The notes beneath the pieces are model-generated. The model saw nothing but the letters and a program-made list of their open reading frames with translations. It was not told the origin of the DNA and ran no database searches. This document shows positions 1 to 9,400 of a DNA stretch of 15,237 bases, piece after piece (position 1 is the first letter of the stretch; each line of letters starts with the position of its first letter). The stretch covers positions 1-15,237 of the forward strand of contig CALEEU010000393.1 in assembly GCA_937875975.1 (NCBI GenBank), read 5' to 3'. Source of the DNA: an uncultured Opitutia bacterium. Lineage in GTDB: Bacteria; Verrucomicrobiota; Verrucomicrobiia; Opitutales; UBA953. The position numbers were made by a program, and so were the translations under genes.

Positions 1-1
1 G

Positions 2-2761
2 CTCACGCAGGTCTCGCCCGCCGTGCTGAGTGGCACCTTCGCTGAGCTGATGAAAGCCCAGCCCGAGGCTGCCCTCAAGATTGTCGGTGGGCTTTCGCGT
101 AAAATCCAGAACGAGTCGCAGGCCGCTGCTGCCCAGCGCATCGACAACTTGCGCGCCCAGACCGTCCTCGCTAACCTCATCGCCGAAAATCCAGACGCTG
201 GCGATGGACCTTGGAAGCAGATTCTTACGCTCATGGCCGAATCTTGGATGGCCGAGGTGGAGCAGTCTTTCAGCCGCCAGTCGGGCGGGCCGCGCCGCGG
301 TGGCAATAGCCGCAATAGCTCCAGTGAGATTGATCCCGAAGAGATGCTACTGCTCGCCCCCGCGGGCAAGTGGGTTGCGGCTTTACCGGCCGACCTCCGT
401 GACCGCTTCGACGCCAGTCTCGCCCGCGCTATCATCGTGAGCGCTAATTTCGAGATGGCCGCCGACCGCATCGTCGAGCTCGCCCGGCGTCGTCCGGCCG
501 CCGGGGTGGCCCTCGCCGAAGATTTCCTCCTCGCTTGGGGGCAGGCGCATAATCCGCAGCTCCCACAGGAACTCCGCACCCGTTATGGCCTGCCCGAGGA
601 CGCCCGTATCCCGATTACCCCGGTCATGATGGAGCGCAATATCGAGAGCCTGGCTCGCATGATGGAGGTCTTCCGCAAGGCCGGCGTCGCTCCGCGCGAC
701 GAGAGTAAGGTCGTGAACGCCTTCGACTTGGCCTATAGCAACGCCGAGGCCTACCGCGATTCGCATATCGAGCGCGTCTTCGGTCCGACCGCTAAGATGG
801 ATGAGCGGGTCTTCTTCCTGCTCGCCCAGAAGATGCACTCTAATTTGGGAGACCGCTGGCGTCGGGCGGACATCCAGCGCGGTAGCTTGACCCGTCGTAA
901 CGAGGCCCAGACGTATGTGATGGCCGAAGCCGGGTATACTTCGCTGCTCAAGATGATTGATGAATGGCAGGCGGGACGGCCTGACGCCTACAAGGCACTT
1001 CTACTCGGCGCGGTCGTCCTCAACGACTGGTCTGATTTCGAAAGCTTCCAGGACTTGGCTCCGCTCGAGCCGGCCAAACGCCTCGTCGCCGCTAAGGAGA
1101 GGACGCTGCAGTCGCAGGACTATTTCCAGCGCGCCGCCGCGGCCTACGGCCGTCAGGTCGTCCGCCTTCAGGCCAATGAGCTGAGCATCGACCCTTACCT
1201 CAGCTGGTTTAATGCCGTCCTCGGCATCGGTAGCACCGGTCAGGTTAACCTCGGCCGACCGATGAACCGCGCCGCCCTCGGCCATATCCGCGCGGCCATC
1301 CTCGCCCTGCCGGGCAAGCTGGCGCCGACTCACATGGGCCAGCTGGCGAAGACGCTTAACAACCGCCTCAACGACACCAATAACCCTTTGCACGAGGACC
1401 TGAAGTACCGCTACCTCGCCAGCACGCTCGTCGTCACCAAGGATGATCCATTCTCCCTCGGTCTGAAGAAGCGCTCCGATTATCTCGACGAGCTGTTGAG
1501 CGAGATTCGCGTCGAGACGCGTGTCGATGGCCCTAACACCGTCGGCGTCAGCCAGGAGTTTGGCATCATCTTGAGCGTCGTGCACACCGAAGCCATGGGC
1601 CGCGTGGCCCGCTTCGGTCAGTATCTCAGTAACGACGCCATTGCGATCGCCGCCGCCTCGAAGCGCCGTGGTCCGCAGGTGGCCAAGGGATCCGAGCGGC
1701 AGGGGCCGCGCGATGAATTCGAGAAGAAGCTCACCGAAGGCCTCTCACCGTTCTTCGATATTCGCTCGATCACTTTCGCCGCGCCCGATGTGAAGTCGCG
1801 TCCGACCGCCCGACCGGGCTGGGAGGAGACGACGCTCGCCTACATTCTCGTCCGGGCCAAGGACGCCAGCGTCGATAAGATCCCGCCCGTGCAGATGGAG
1901 CTTCGCTTCATCGACCTCAGCGGGCCGGTGACCATTCCCGCCACTTCCGCTGAGACGCTGCTCAAGGTCGCCTCTGGTAGGCCGACGCCGCGTCCTGCCG
2001 ACAAGGTCGAGGTCACGCAGACCCTCGACACGCGCTCGTTCGCCATCAACGGTTCGCTGAGCCTGGAAGTTGCTGCAACCGCCTCTGGCCTGGTGCCTGA
2101 ACTCGATGACCTGCTCGACTTAGCCCCCCTAGCCGCCGTTGCCAAGGTCCGCCAAGTCACCGCCATCGACCCGCTGATGGTGAAGGAACTCAACACGTGG
2201 GGAGAGAAGGTGGCCCCACGTACCGAGCGCCGCTGGTCGATTACTGTCGATGGTGATGCCATCCGGGCGGCGGACAAGGCGACCGACGTGCCGTTCCCGA
2301 CGGTCAAGGGCGCGAACACGACTACCGTCTGGCGCACCTACCAGGATATCGATCCGGTCGTGCTCTCGAAGGCCTCTGTCCTGCTCGATCGCGTCAAGGT
2401 TGCCCAAGGCGCCGGCTACGTTCCCCCGGTCGCCGAGGACTATTCCACGTACCTCTACATCGGCCTCGCTGCCGTGACGGCATTCGTCGTCTGGCTGACC
2501 CTCCGTAAGCGTGACACTGGGCCGCGTTCTCCGCGCGCGCGTGATGTCTTCAAGTTGCCCGCAACGATCGATGGTTTTGCCGTCGTCGCCTTACTGCGCA
2601 AACTGGGCACCAGCCCGCTGGTAAAGTTCACCGCTGCCCAGAACGCCGAGCTTCAACAGGACATCGAGCGCGTGCAGACGGGCTGCTTCGGCGGCACGAC
2701 CACGCTGTCGCCCGCCGACCTGAAGACTGTCGCGGAAAAATGGCTCCGCCAACTCCGCTGA
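2..2761 (+). CDS. Large membrane-anchored protein of a MoxR/Bat-type cluster, 5' partial
   Basis: The reading frame is already open at the left edge, seven codons before the first GTG at 23, so the true start is probably outside the window; 919 residues are visible. Roughly residues 1-510 are Ala/Leu/Arg-rich and look all-helical, perhaps TPR-like. Roughly 580-800 look beta-rich, with a conserved-looking stretch around KVEVTQTLDTR and GLVPELDDLLDLAP. One transmembrane helix follows at about 815-834 (YLYIGLAAVTAFVVWLTL), then Arg/Lys and an 85-residue, probably cytoplasmic tail. The layout suggests a periplasmic body anchored near the C-terminus, as in BatD, but I do not recognise a BatD domain. 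I recall similar unnamed proteins beside MoxR genes in Planctomycetes and Verrucomicrobia. The stop is 42 bp before moxR on the same strand, so the genes are probably co-transcribed. Function is unknown; a role as partner of the downstream MoxR/VWA proteins is inference from position. Confidence 0.8.
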   Translation, partial: LTQVSPAVLSGTFAELMKAQPEAALKIVGGLSRKIQNESQAAAAQRIDNLRAQTVLANLIAENPDAGDGPWKQILTLMAESWMAEVEQSFSRQSGGPRRGGNSRNSSSEIDPEEMLLLAPAGKWVAALPADLRDRFDASLARAIIVSANFEMAADRIVELARRRPAAGVALAEDFLLAWGQAHNPQLPQELRTRYGLPEDARIPITPVMMERNIESLARMMEVFRKAGVAPRDESKVVNAFDLAYSNAEAYRDSHIERVFGPTAKMDERVFFLLAQKMHSNLGDRWRRADIQRGSLTRRNEAQTYVMAEAGYTSLLKMIDEWQAGRPDAYKALLLGAVVLNDWSDFESFQDLAPLEPAKRLVAAKERTLQSQDYFQRAAAAYGRQVVRLQANELSIDPYLSWFNAVLGIGSTGQVNLGRPMNRAALGHIRAAILALPGKLAPTHMGQLAKTLNNRLNDTNNPLHEDLKYRYLASTLVVTKDDPFSLGLKKRSDYLDELLSEIRVETRVDGPNTVGVSQEFGIILSVVHTEAMGRVARFGQYLSNDAIAIAAASKRRGPQVAKGSERQGPRDEFEKKLTEGLSPFFDIRSITFAAPDVKSRPTARPGWEETTLAYILVRAKDASVDKIPPVQMELRFIDLSGPVTIPATSAETLLKVASGRPTPRPADKVEVTQTLDTRSFAINGSLSLEVAATASGLVPELDDLLDLAPLAAVAKVRQVTAIDPLMVKELNTWGEKVAPRTERRWSITVDGDAIRAADKATDVPFPTVKGANTTTVWRTYQDIDPVVLSKASVLLDRVKVAQGAGYVPPVAEDYSTYLYIGLAAVTAFVVWLTLRKRDTGPRSPRARDVFKLPATIDGFAVVALLRKLGTSPLVKFTAAQNAELQQDIERVQTGCFGGTTTLSPADLKTVAEKWLRQLR

Positions 2762-2803
2762 TAGAACCATCCCAATTCCAACCCTATCCCTACCCCTTAA
2801 AAA

Positions 2804-3799
2804 ATGAGCAACCCTCCGAATCCCGCGGCCGTGCAGGCCGCCCACCAGTTCGTCGCCGACGTCCGTACGCGCGTCGGTAAGGTCGTCGTCGGCCAAGACG
2901 TCGTCGTCGAGCGCGTCATGATCGCGCTCCTCACCGGCGGCCACCTGCTCTTGCAGGGTATGCCCGGCCTGGCGAAGACGCTCCTCGTGAACACGGTCGC
3001 CAAGGCCATTGACCTGGATTTCCGTCGCATTCAGTTCACGGTCGACATGCTGCCGTCCGACATCGTCGGCTCCGAAGTCGTCGACCAGAAGACCGGCGAC
3101 TTCCGCATCCACCGCGGCCCGGTCTTCACCAACCTCCTCCTCGCCGACGAAATTAACCGTGCCGCACCGAAGGTGCAGGGCGCGATGCTTGAAGCCATGC
3201 AGGAGCGCAAGGTGACCCTTGGTGGCCAGACCATGCGCCTGCCGACGCCGTTCCTCGTCATCGCGACGCAGAACCCCGTCGAGCAATCGGGCACCTTCGA
3301 ACTACCCGAAGCGCAGCTCGACCGTTTCATGCTCCTCCATCGCCTCGGCTACCCTGATCGCGACGAGGAGCAGGATATTCTCCAGCGCCAGCTCGGCATG
3401 GGCCTGCGTAAGGAAGAGGGTGGGGCGGTCCCGAAGACGGCCTTCGACATGATCGACGCCTCGCCGGTTGGCACCAAGGCCGACCTCGTCGCCGCAATGG
3501 AAGCCGTCCAAGGCGTCCACGTGAGCGAGGTCTTCCTCCGCCATTCCGTCGAGCTCGTGCGTCGCACGCGCGAATCCAAGGACCTCGACTTCGGTTGCAG
3601 CCCGCGCGCCGGCCTCGCCCTCGTCAACGCCGCCCGCGCCCGCGCGGTTATCCGAGGTCGTGATTACGTCACCCCTGAAGATCTCTTCGACCTCGCCGAG
3701 GACGTCGTCCTACACCGTGTCCGCGTGAGCTACGAAGCCGCGGCGGCGGGGCAGACGAGCGCCAAGGTGCTGGCATCTATCCTCGCTGGATTAGGCTGA
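2804..3799 (+). CDS. MoxR-family AAA+ ATPase
   Basis: This 331-residue protein is of normal MoxR length. The P-loop GMPGLAKT is at 52-59, Walker B LLLADEINRA at 111-120, sensor-1 ATQNP at 154-158, and the LPEAQLDRF segment with the arginine-finger region at 167-175. A C-terminal helical lid with SPRAGLALVNAARARA follows around 264-280. MoxR proteins are cytoplasmic ATPases thought to act as chaperones that remodel or insert metal into partner proteins, typically ones with VWA domains. Here the DUF58 gene begins 4 bp after the stop and a VWA gene lies two genes on, which is the usual MoxR context. The ATG at 2804 follows a C-rich leader ending in a run of A and has no Shine-Dalgarno sequence. 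No key residue is missing. The specific client cannot be read from the sequence. Confidence 0.96.
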   Translation: MSNPPNPAAVQAAHQFVADVRTRVGKVVVGQDVVVERVMIALLTGGHLLLQGMPGLAKTLLVNTVAKAIDLDFRRIQFTVDMLPSDIVGSEVVDQKTGDFRIHRGPVFTNLLLADEINRAAPKVQGAMLEAMQERKVTLGGQTMRLPTPFLVIATQNPVEQSGTFELPEAQLDRFMLLHRLGYPDRDEEQDILQRQLGMGLRKEEGGAVPKTAFDMIDASPVGTKADLVAAMEAVQGVHVSEVFLRHSVELVRRTRESKDLDFGCSPRAGLALVNAARARAVIRGRDYVTPEDLFDLAEDVVLHRVRVSYEAAAAGQTSAKVLASILAGLG

Positions 3800-3803
3800 A
3801 CCG

Positions 3804-4667
3804 ATGCTTCGTCCGCGGACATTGCCTCACGATCCGGTCGACAGCCGGCAGTTCGAAGTCGCCGTCCGGCGCCTCGCGAACAGCCTGGACTTCGGCCAGC
3901 GTGATTCCGTGTTCCATGGCGCTGGCCTGGAGTATGTTCAGTCCCGTCCGTATGTCGCCGGCGACGCCGTCAAGTTCATCGACTGGAAGATCTCGGCGCG
4001 CCTCGGCAAACTGTACGTCAAGGAGTTCAAGGAGACCAAACAGATCCCGCTGTATCTCCTACTCGATACCTCGGCTTCCATGTGCGTGTCCTCGCAGCCG
4101 CTGAGCAAGTATGCCTGGGCGGTGCGCGTGGCCACTGGCATCGGCTTGGCGGCCCAATCGTCGGTCACGCCCGTCGGCCTTTTGGGTTGTGGTGCCCGCG
4201 AACTGCATATCCGGCCAACCCTGTCGCGCAATATCGTGATGGAGTGGGCCCATCAGCTGCGTCAGCACGATTTCTCGGAGAAGACCTCGCTATCAACGCG
4301 CGCCCGCGAGCTGGCCCCCTCACTGGCTAAACGCACCACGGTCATCGTCCTGAGCGATCTCCATGATTCTGACGCCATCGCGGCGCTGCAGGTACTCTCC
4401 CAGCGGAACGATTGTATCGTGCTGCATTTTGAAGACCCCGCCGAGCAGGGGCTGGGTGGCGCGGGTATCATCCGCGGCGTTGAAGCTGAATCCGGCCGCG
4501 GTTTCGTCGGCTTTGGTGGACGTCGCCAGGTCGACTCTTCTGGTTGGAAGGCTGAGCTCAGTCGCTTTGGCATCGATTACCTCCATCTGCGCACCGACGA
4601 GCCGATTCTCGGCAAGCTGACCTACTTCCTCAAGAACCGCGGCTTCGCTAGTCGTACTGCCCGCTGA
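3804..4667 (+). CDS. DUF58 domain protein
   Basis: This 287-residue protein carries the DUF58 hallmark around residues 50-61 (YVAGDAVKFIDW), followed by a VWA-like strand and partial MIDAS, LLLDTSASM, at 85-93. A second strand ending in VIVLSDLHDSD matches the later part of the VWA-like fold. There is no transmembrane segment, so the protein is probably cytoplasmic, unlike DUF58 proteins with an N-terminal membrane hairpin. DUF58 genes nearly always sit next to moxR, and the product is thought to be a partner or adaptor of the ATPase; the biochemical role is not settled. The ATG at 3804 is 4 bp after the moxR stop. The next gene begins 2 bp after this stop, which suggests tight translational coupling. 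Confidence 0.93.
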   Translation: MLRPRTLPHDPVDSRQFEVAVRRLANSLDFGQRDSVFHGAGLEYVQSRPYVAGDAVKFIDWKISARLGKLYVKEFKETKQIPLYLLLDTSASMCVSSQPLSKYAWAVRVATGIGLAAQSSVTPVGLLGCGARELHIRPTLSRNIVMEWAHQLRQHDFSEKTSLSTRARELAPSLAKRTTVIVLSDLHDSDAIAALQVLSQRNDCIVLHFEDPAEQGLGGAGIIRGVEAESGRGFVGFGGRRQVDSSGWKAELSRFGIDYLHLRTDEPILGKLTYFLKNRGFASRTAR

Positions 4668-4669
4668 CC

Positions 4670-5500
4670 ATGGCCGCGTCGAAGAAATCGCTCCGTGCTT
4701 GGCTCCTTTGGGGCCTGGCCGTGTGCGTGGTCATCGCCGCCGCCTGGTGGTTCCTGCAGGAAGAGGACAGTCTCAAGGTGCCGCTTGGCGTCGAGCAGGC
4801 CGCCATCATCACTTACAGCGGACCCGGACTCATCGTGAAGCCGTTCCGCTATGGCGTGGCCGTGAACGTGCGCATCGCGCAGGTGACCGAGCATAGCGGT
4901 GCCAAGGTCTATGACGTCCGCTACCTCGTCAATCGCGAGGGAGAGCACGACCTCATTGCATACCTCATGTCGGATAATGGCGCTGCCCTGAGCGGCTTGC
5001 CTTCGTTCAAGGTGAAGGGTGACCCCAAACTCTCGAAAGAGCTCGAAGCACGCGTCAAGGAGACCGAGGAAATCGGTATCGACGTGCGTGGGCATTATCA
5101 GGCGACGCTCGTGGCGCTTGCTGCCTTCTGGATTCTTTGGCTGTTCGCGCTCATCTTCTGGCGCCGTCCCAAGAAGCCAGCCCCCGTCCCCGTGAAGCCT
5201 CCGCTCACCTTGGCGGAACAGCTGCGACTCCTGCTGGGCGAACTCGAACAAGGGGGGCTCGCTGCTGAGCAGAAGGCCCGGCTCGAGATGCTCTTGCTCC
5301 ATTGTTGGCGTGAAGGCCTCGTCCCCGCCGATGCCCCCATGGCCGATGTCTTGGCGGCTATCGCCCGCGGGGAGCGCACCGGCGAGGCCTTGGATCATCT
5401 CCAGCGCTGGCTCCATCGGCCCGGCTCAGGCGTCGCCGACGCCGAGATCGCAGAGATTATCCGCCAGCATCTGCCTGCCCCCGAGGCCGTCCGCCCATGA
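4670..5500 (+). CDS. Two-pass membrane protein of the MoxR/VWA operon, unknown function
   Basis: I do not recognise this 276-residue protein as a named family. It has transmembrane helices at about 8-29 and 144-164. Between them is a segment of about 115 residues rich in predicted strands, which by the positive-inside rule faces the periplasm. After TM2 come Arg-Arg-Pro-Lys-Lys and a cytoplasmic helical tail of about 110 residues (LAEQLRLLLGELEQGG onward). The slot between a DUF58 gene and a VWA gene is often filled by DUF4381-like proteins, but those usually have one N-terminal helix, so this may be a divergent or different family. Its ATG is 2 bp after the DUF58 stop, and its TGA overlaps the next start (ATGA at 5497-5500). 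The context argues for a membrane scaffold linking the periplasm to the MoxR/DUF58 machinery; that is inference. Confidence 0.88.
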   Translation: MAASKKSLRAWLLWGLAVCVVIAAAWWFLQEEDSLKVPLGVEQAAIITYSGPGLIVKPFRYGVAVNVRIAQVTEHSGAKVYDVRYLVNREGEHDLIAYLMSDNGAALSGLPSFKVKGDPKLSKELEARVKETEEIGIDVRGHYQATLVALAAFWILWLFALIFWRRPKKPAPVPVKPPLTLAEQLRLLLGELEQGGLAAEQKARLEMLLLHCWREGLVPADAPMADVLAAIARGERTGEALDHLQRWLHRPGSGVADAEIAEIIRQHLPAPEAVRP

Positions 5501-6429
5501 CCTTCCTGCATCCCCAATGGCTGGCGCTACTGGCCCTCCCGGTCATTCTGGCCTTCTGGGAGTGGGTGCGCCCCGGTCAGCCCCTTGCGATGCCCTACGA
5601 TGGCGGCAGGGGCCGGCGTGGCTGGGTCCTGCGTTGCCTCGTGCTCCTCGCCAACTGCCTGCCCGCCTGCCTCCTAGCCGTTGCGGTCCTTTTCCTCGCG
5701 CATCCGATCACCTTCCAGCCGCCGGAAGTCGAGCGTCAGCTGACTAACATCCAGGTCGTGCTCGATACCTCGGGCAGCATGCGGGGGGCGCATGGCGACC
5801 AGAGCAAGGGCAGGCACAGCCGTTTCGACTCTGCCATGGAGTCGCTCGAGAAGTTCCTGCGCCACCGCAAGGGCGATGCGTTCGGCCTGACGATCTTCTC
5901 GCGACACTTCATCCACTGGGTCCCCCTCACGCTGGATACGGAGACCATCATCTTGTCGCGTTCGTTCATCACGCCCAACGTGCTACCTGACGAGCTCTGG
6001 GGAGGTACCTTCATCGGTAACGCTCTTTACGGGGCCTCGGCCCACCTCGCCGAGCGACCCGTCGGCGACCGGATGATTATCCTGATCACCGACGGCGAGA
6101 GCCCAGATATTAAATCGCCGAAGGACGTGCCCATCATCGCCGACCTCAAGGAGAAGGGGGTCATCGTCTTCGCCGTGCTCATGACGGACATCCCGGTGGA
6201 ACCTGCACTGATCGGCATCGCCCGCTCTTCTGGCGGCGAGGCCTTCAATGCCGTCACGCCGGAGGCCCTCAACTCTGTCTTCAAACGTATCGACGAGATG
6301 AAGAAGGTCGTCGTCCTGGAGAAGAAGCCGCGGGCCGCTGATTACTACGACCCGTTCTTTCTGCCCGCGCTCGGCCTGCTTGCCGCCGCCGTCTTCGCGC
6401 TCTTCGGCCTTCGCTTCACACCCTGGTAA
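5497..6429 (+). CDS. Membrane-anchored VWA-domain protein (BatA/BatB-like)
   Basis: This 310-residue protein begins with two hydrophobic helices (about 5-22 and 46-68). A VWA domain follows with a complete-looking MIDAS: DTSGSM at 90-95, Thr171 in GGTFIGNAL and Asp199 in ITDGES. A final helix lies at about 287-306, after YYDPFFLP. This is the BatA/BatB layout: the VWA domain binds a divalent metal and is held at the periplasmic face between membrane helices. In Bacteroides, Bat proteins were linked to aerotolerance; elsewhere they are general envelope-stress or assembly partners of MoxR. The start overlaps the previous stop by 4 bp, so translation is probably coupled. It appears to be the last gene of the operon, because a strong hairpin lies 7 bp beyond its stop and the next gene is convergent. 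Confidence 0.93.
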   Translation: MTFLHPQWLALLALPVILAFWEWVRPGQPLAMPYDGGRGRRGWVLRCLVLLANCLPACLLAVAVLFLAHPITFQPPEVERQLTNIQVVLDTSGSMRGAHGDQSKGRHSRFDSAMESLEKFLRHRKGDAFGLTIFSRHFIHWVPLTLDTETIILSRSFITPNVLPDELWGGTFIGNALYGASAHLAERPVGDRMIILITDGESPDIKSPKDVPIIADLKEKGVIVFAVLMTDIPVEPALIGIARSSGGEAFNAVTPEALNSVFKRIDEMKKVVVLEKKPRAADYYDPFFLPALGLLAAAVFALFGLRFTPW

Positions 6430-6435
6430 AACAAG

Positions 6436-6459
6436 AAGGCCGCCCGGGTGGGCGGCCTT
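6436..6459 (-). terminator. Hairpin terminator between convergent genes
   Basis: A perfect 10-bp stem, AAGGCCGCCC against GGGCGGCCTT, closes a 4-nt loop. Read on the minus strand it is followed by CTTGTTTTACC, a T-rich tail, so it fits an intrinsic terminator for the autotransporter gene. On the plus strand the following bases (CGGACCG) are not T-rich, so it would stop the VWA operon less well, although the hairpin may protect the mRNA 3' end. Confidence 0.85.
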
Positions 6460-6480
6460 CGGACCGACTCTACCGACCGC

Positions 6481-9400
6481 CTAGAAGCGGAAGGAGTAGT
6501 TGGCCTTTATCTGGTGGGCGGACTTAACGTCGGCCCCCGTGTGGTAGTCGTAGCTCACGCCGGCGGAGCGGCCTTCGCCGAGACCGAGGTTGAAGCCAAT
6601 GCCACCGCGCAGGAGGTCCTGACTGGCACCGAAGGTGCGGACCGCGAACGACGTGGGGGAGGCCGCATCCGCGAAGCTCGCGTTGAGGGTATCGCCATCG
6701 GTGGTGAGGGCGTGCTCATAGGCGACGTTCAGCGACACCGTGACGTTTTCGTCGAGCTTGATGCCGTAGCTCATACCGACTTCGGCGGTGACGTCCGACT
6801 GCTTGGCGGCAGCCACTTTGAGGTTGGCGCCCGTACCGACCTCGGTGAAGGCGTCGCTCTGGGCGATGTTGCGGCTGAGCGCGACATAGGGGACGATGGC
6901 GCCGAGCTTGGTGAAGCTCATGCGGGCCGACAGCGTGGTGGATTCGATATTCTGGTTGCTGAAGGTCTGGCCGGCACGTGATCCGCTGGCCTTCAGTTCG
7001 CCTTTGACGACACCGACATCCAGACGGCCGAGGGCCCATTCAGTACCGAAGCCGAGACCGTAGGATTCACCCGAAGCTTCCGAAGCGAAGCCCGATGCGG
7101 AGGACTTACCGTTATTGTTGGCGAACAGCACGGAGAAGACCGAGGCGGCGCCCACCTTGCGGCTGAGCAGAGCGTAGGTCGAGTTCACGTCGAACGCACC
7201 GTTGAGCGTGGTCGTCGAGGCCGTGGAGGTCGACTGCTGCTGGTCGTAGCCGAGCTGGGCGTTCCACGTGTCACCGAAGGCCTGGGCTCCGGCGAGGGAG
7301 CGGGCCAGCGAGTACGTGTTGCGGGAGGCCATCACGAGCGACGTGCCATACGGCTCAGGGGAGAGCGCGTCGAGGGCGGTGTCCACGTTGGCGGCGCCGA
7401 GGAAGGCGACCGTCGCGGCACCCATCTCGCCGGCGGCGATGAAGGCCTTTGTGCCGGTAGCGGCAGACAGAACGATGGTTCCGTTCTTGATGACCGCGGC
7501 GTCGGTGAGGCCGTTCGCGTAGAGCACGGTGGCGATCGCCTTACGATTGGTGTCGACCGTCAGATCGGCGAACGTCTGGGTTTCGGTCAGGCCGGAACCG
7601 TGGATACGACCGGTGGCGTTATTGAAGAACACCTGCGTGGTCTGCGTGCCGCGGTCGAGCGTCGTGAAGGCACCCGAGTAGGCGAGCGCGCTCACGGCGA
7701 CGACGGACTGGGTGCGAGCCAAGTCGAACGTTCCGCCGGTCTTCGTGACCTTCAGGTTGCTGCCGGCCTGGAAGGTCGCGGTGCCTGAGACGACCACCTG
7801 GTCATGCAGCGTATTAGCGGTCAGGCCCCAGACTTCGATGTCGAGCGTGCCGGCTTCGAGGTAGTTGCCGTTGATCGTGGTCGTGCCAGGGGAGTTGCCC
7901 GGCGCGAGCGTGCCGAGGTTGGTCAGGTTGCCGTTGATCGTGACGGTGCCGCCGAAACTGTTGCCCTTGAGGATGCGAACCGACGAGGCGAGCGAGCCAT
8001 TGACGACGAGCATTCCCTTAGCGACGTTCGTGTCGCCGGTGTAGGTGTTGATTCCCGTGAGGGTCAGGGTGCCCGTGCCGTTCTTCCAGAGGCCGCCCGT
8101 GCCGCCGATGGCGCCCGAGGCGGTGGTGCTACCGGTGATATCGAAGACTCCGCCCGTGCCGGTAAGGGTCACTGCGTCGGTGATGGTTCCGCCGCTGGCG
8201 ACGATGCTACCGCCGTTTTCCAGGGTTACGGTTCCAACTCCGGTGGCGACGTTGCTGCCGAGTCGCTTGTTGAGGGCGATGAACTGGCCGCCTTCGACGA
8301 GGGTGGCCGCGTTGGCGCCGGTGGCGGCGGCGTGGTTCTGGGTGGCCACGAGGAACCACTGGCTACCGACGATGCCGTCATTGACGATGGAGGTGATGTC
8401 GATGATGCCGGAGTGTTCTTCGTCGAGCGTCTGGAACTGGGTGGCACCCGTGGTGAAGCGGGTACGATCGGATTCGAAGATTTGGACGGCGCTGGCCTCG
8501 CGGGCGGACTGGGTGCCGAGGGTGGGGTTGACGATCCAGTGCTTGGCGACGTAGGCGTTGTTACCCGGGTCTTCCTGGATGTAGAGCATGCCGTCGTCGC
8601 CGATGGTCAGGTTGTCGAAGCTGCGGGCCTTGGCGCCGTCGAGACCGGTGATGTTGTTCGAGTCGACCACGACGGAGATGTTACCGCCCGTGGTCAGAAT
8701 GCCGTTCGTGGCGTCGCTGTTGAAGTCGAGCTGGTAGATCTTCGCGGTGACGGCGACGCTGTTGAGCGTCGCGCCGGTGGTGGCGAAGACGAGGGAGTCA
8801 TGGTCGAGCCAGTGGGCGTCTTCGGGGCGGGCGAACTTGGTTACTCCGAGGAGGGTGGATTCGGTCTGGAGTTGAGCGCCAGTCTTACCGGCGATGGTCC
8901 CGTTGGTGAAGATCTGGGCGAGCTGGAAGGCACCGTTGATACCGGTGGCGTTCTCGGTCGCGACGGCGCCGGTGTAGCCGGTGGCTGACGTCACTTTGAT
9001 ACCATACTTGGTGCCATTGGTCAGGCCGGCCTTCTGGATGGCGTTGCCGGTGTTGGTCTTGGTGCCGATGTAGACGTAGACTTCTCCGGGGGTGGAGTCA
9101 TCCGTGCCGACGACGACGGTCTGGAGAAGGTTGGCAGCGCCAGGGCTGGCGCCGTAGTTGCTACGGGCAACCGCGTTTTCCCAGGAGTACTTGCCAAGGT
9201 GCGGCAGTTCGTAGGCCTTGCCGGCATCAACTCCGTCGACGATCCAAGCGAAGGCCTTGCCTTCGGCACCGGTCTCTTCGCCGTTCATGAAGATGCGTCC
9301 GTTATAGCCGTTGCCAGAGCTGGAGTCATAGAAGGCCTCGATTTTGGGGAGGTCAGCCGAGCAAAGGCGGGCGACGGCGTAGGGCGTGCTAGAGGAGAAA

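Noticed and set aside
6448..8988. Long plus-strand frames opposite the autotransporter (177 and 394 residues).
   Set aside because: They are Gly/Val/Asp-rich mirror frames of a GC-rich gene and show no domain; the minus-strand protein has clear signal, repeat and barrel features.
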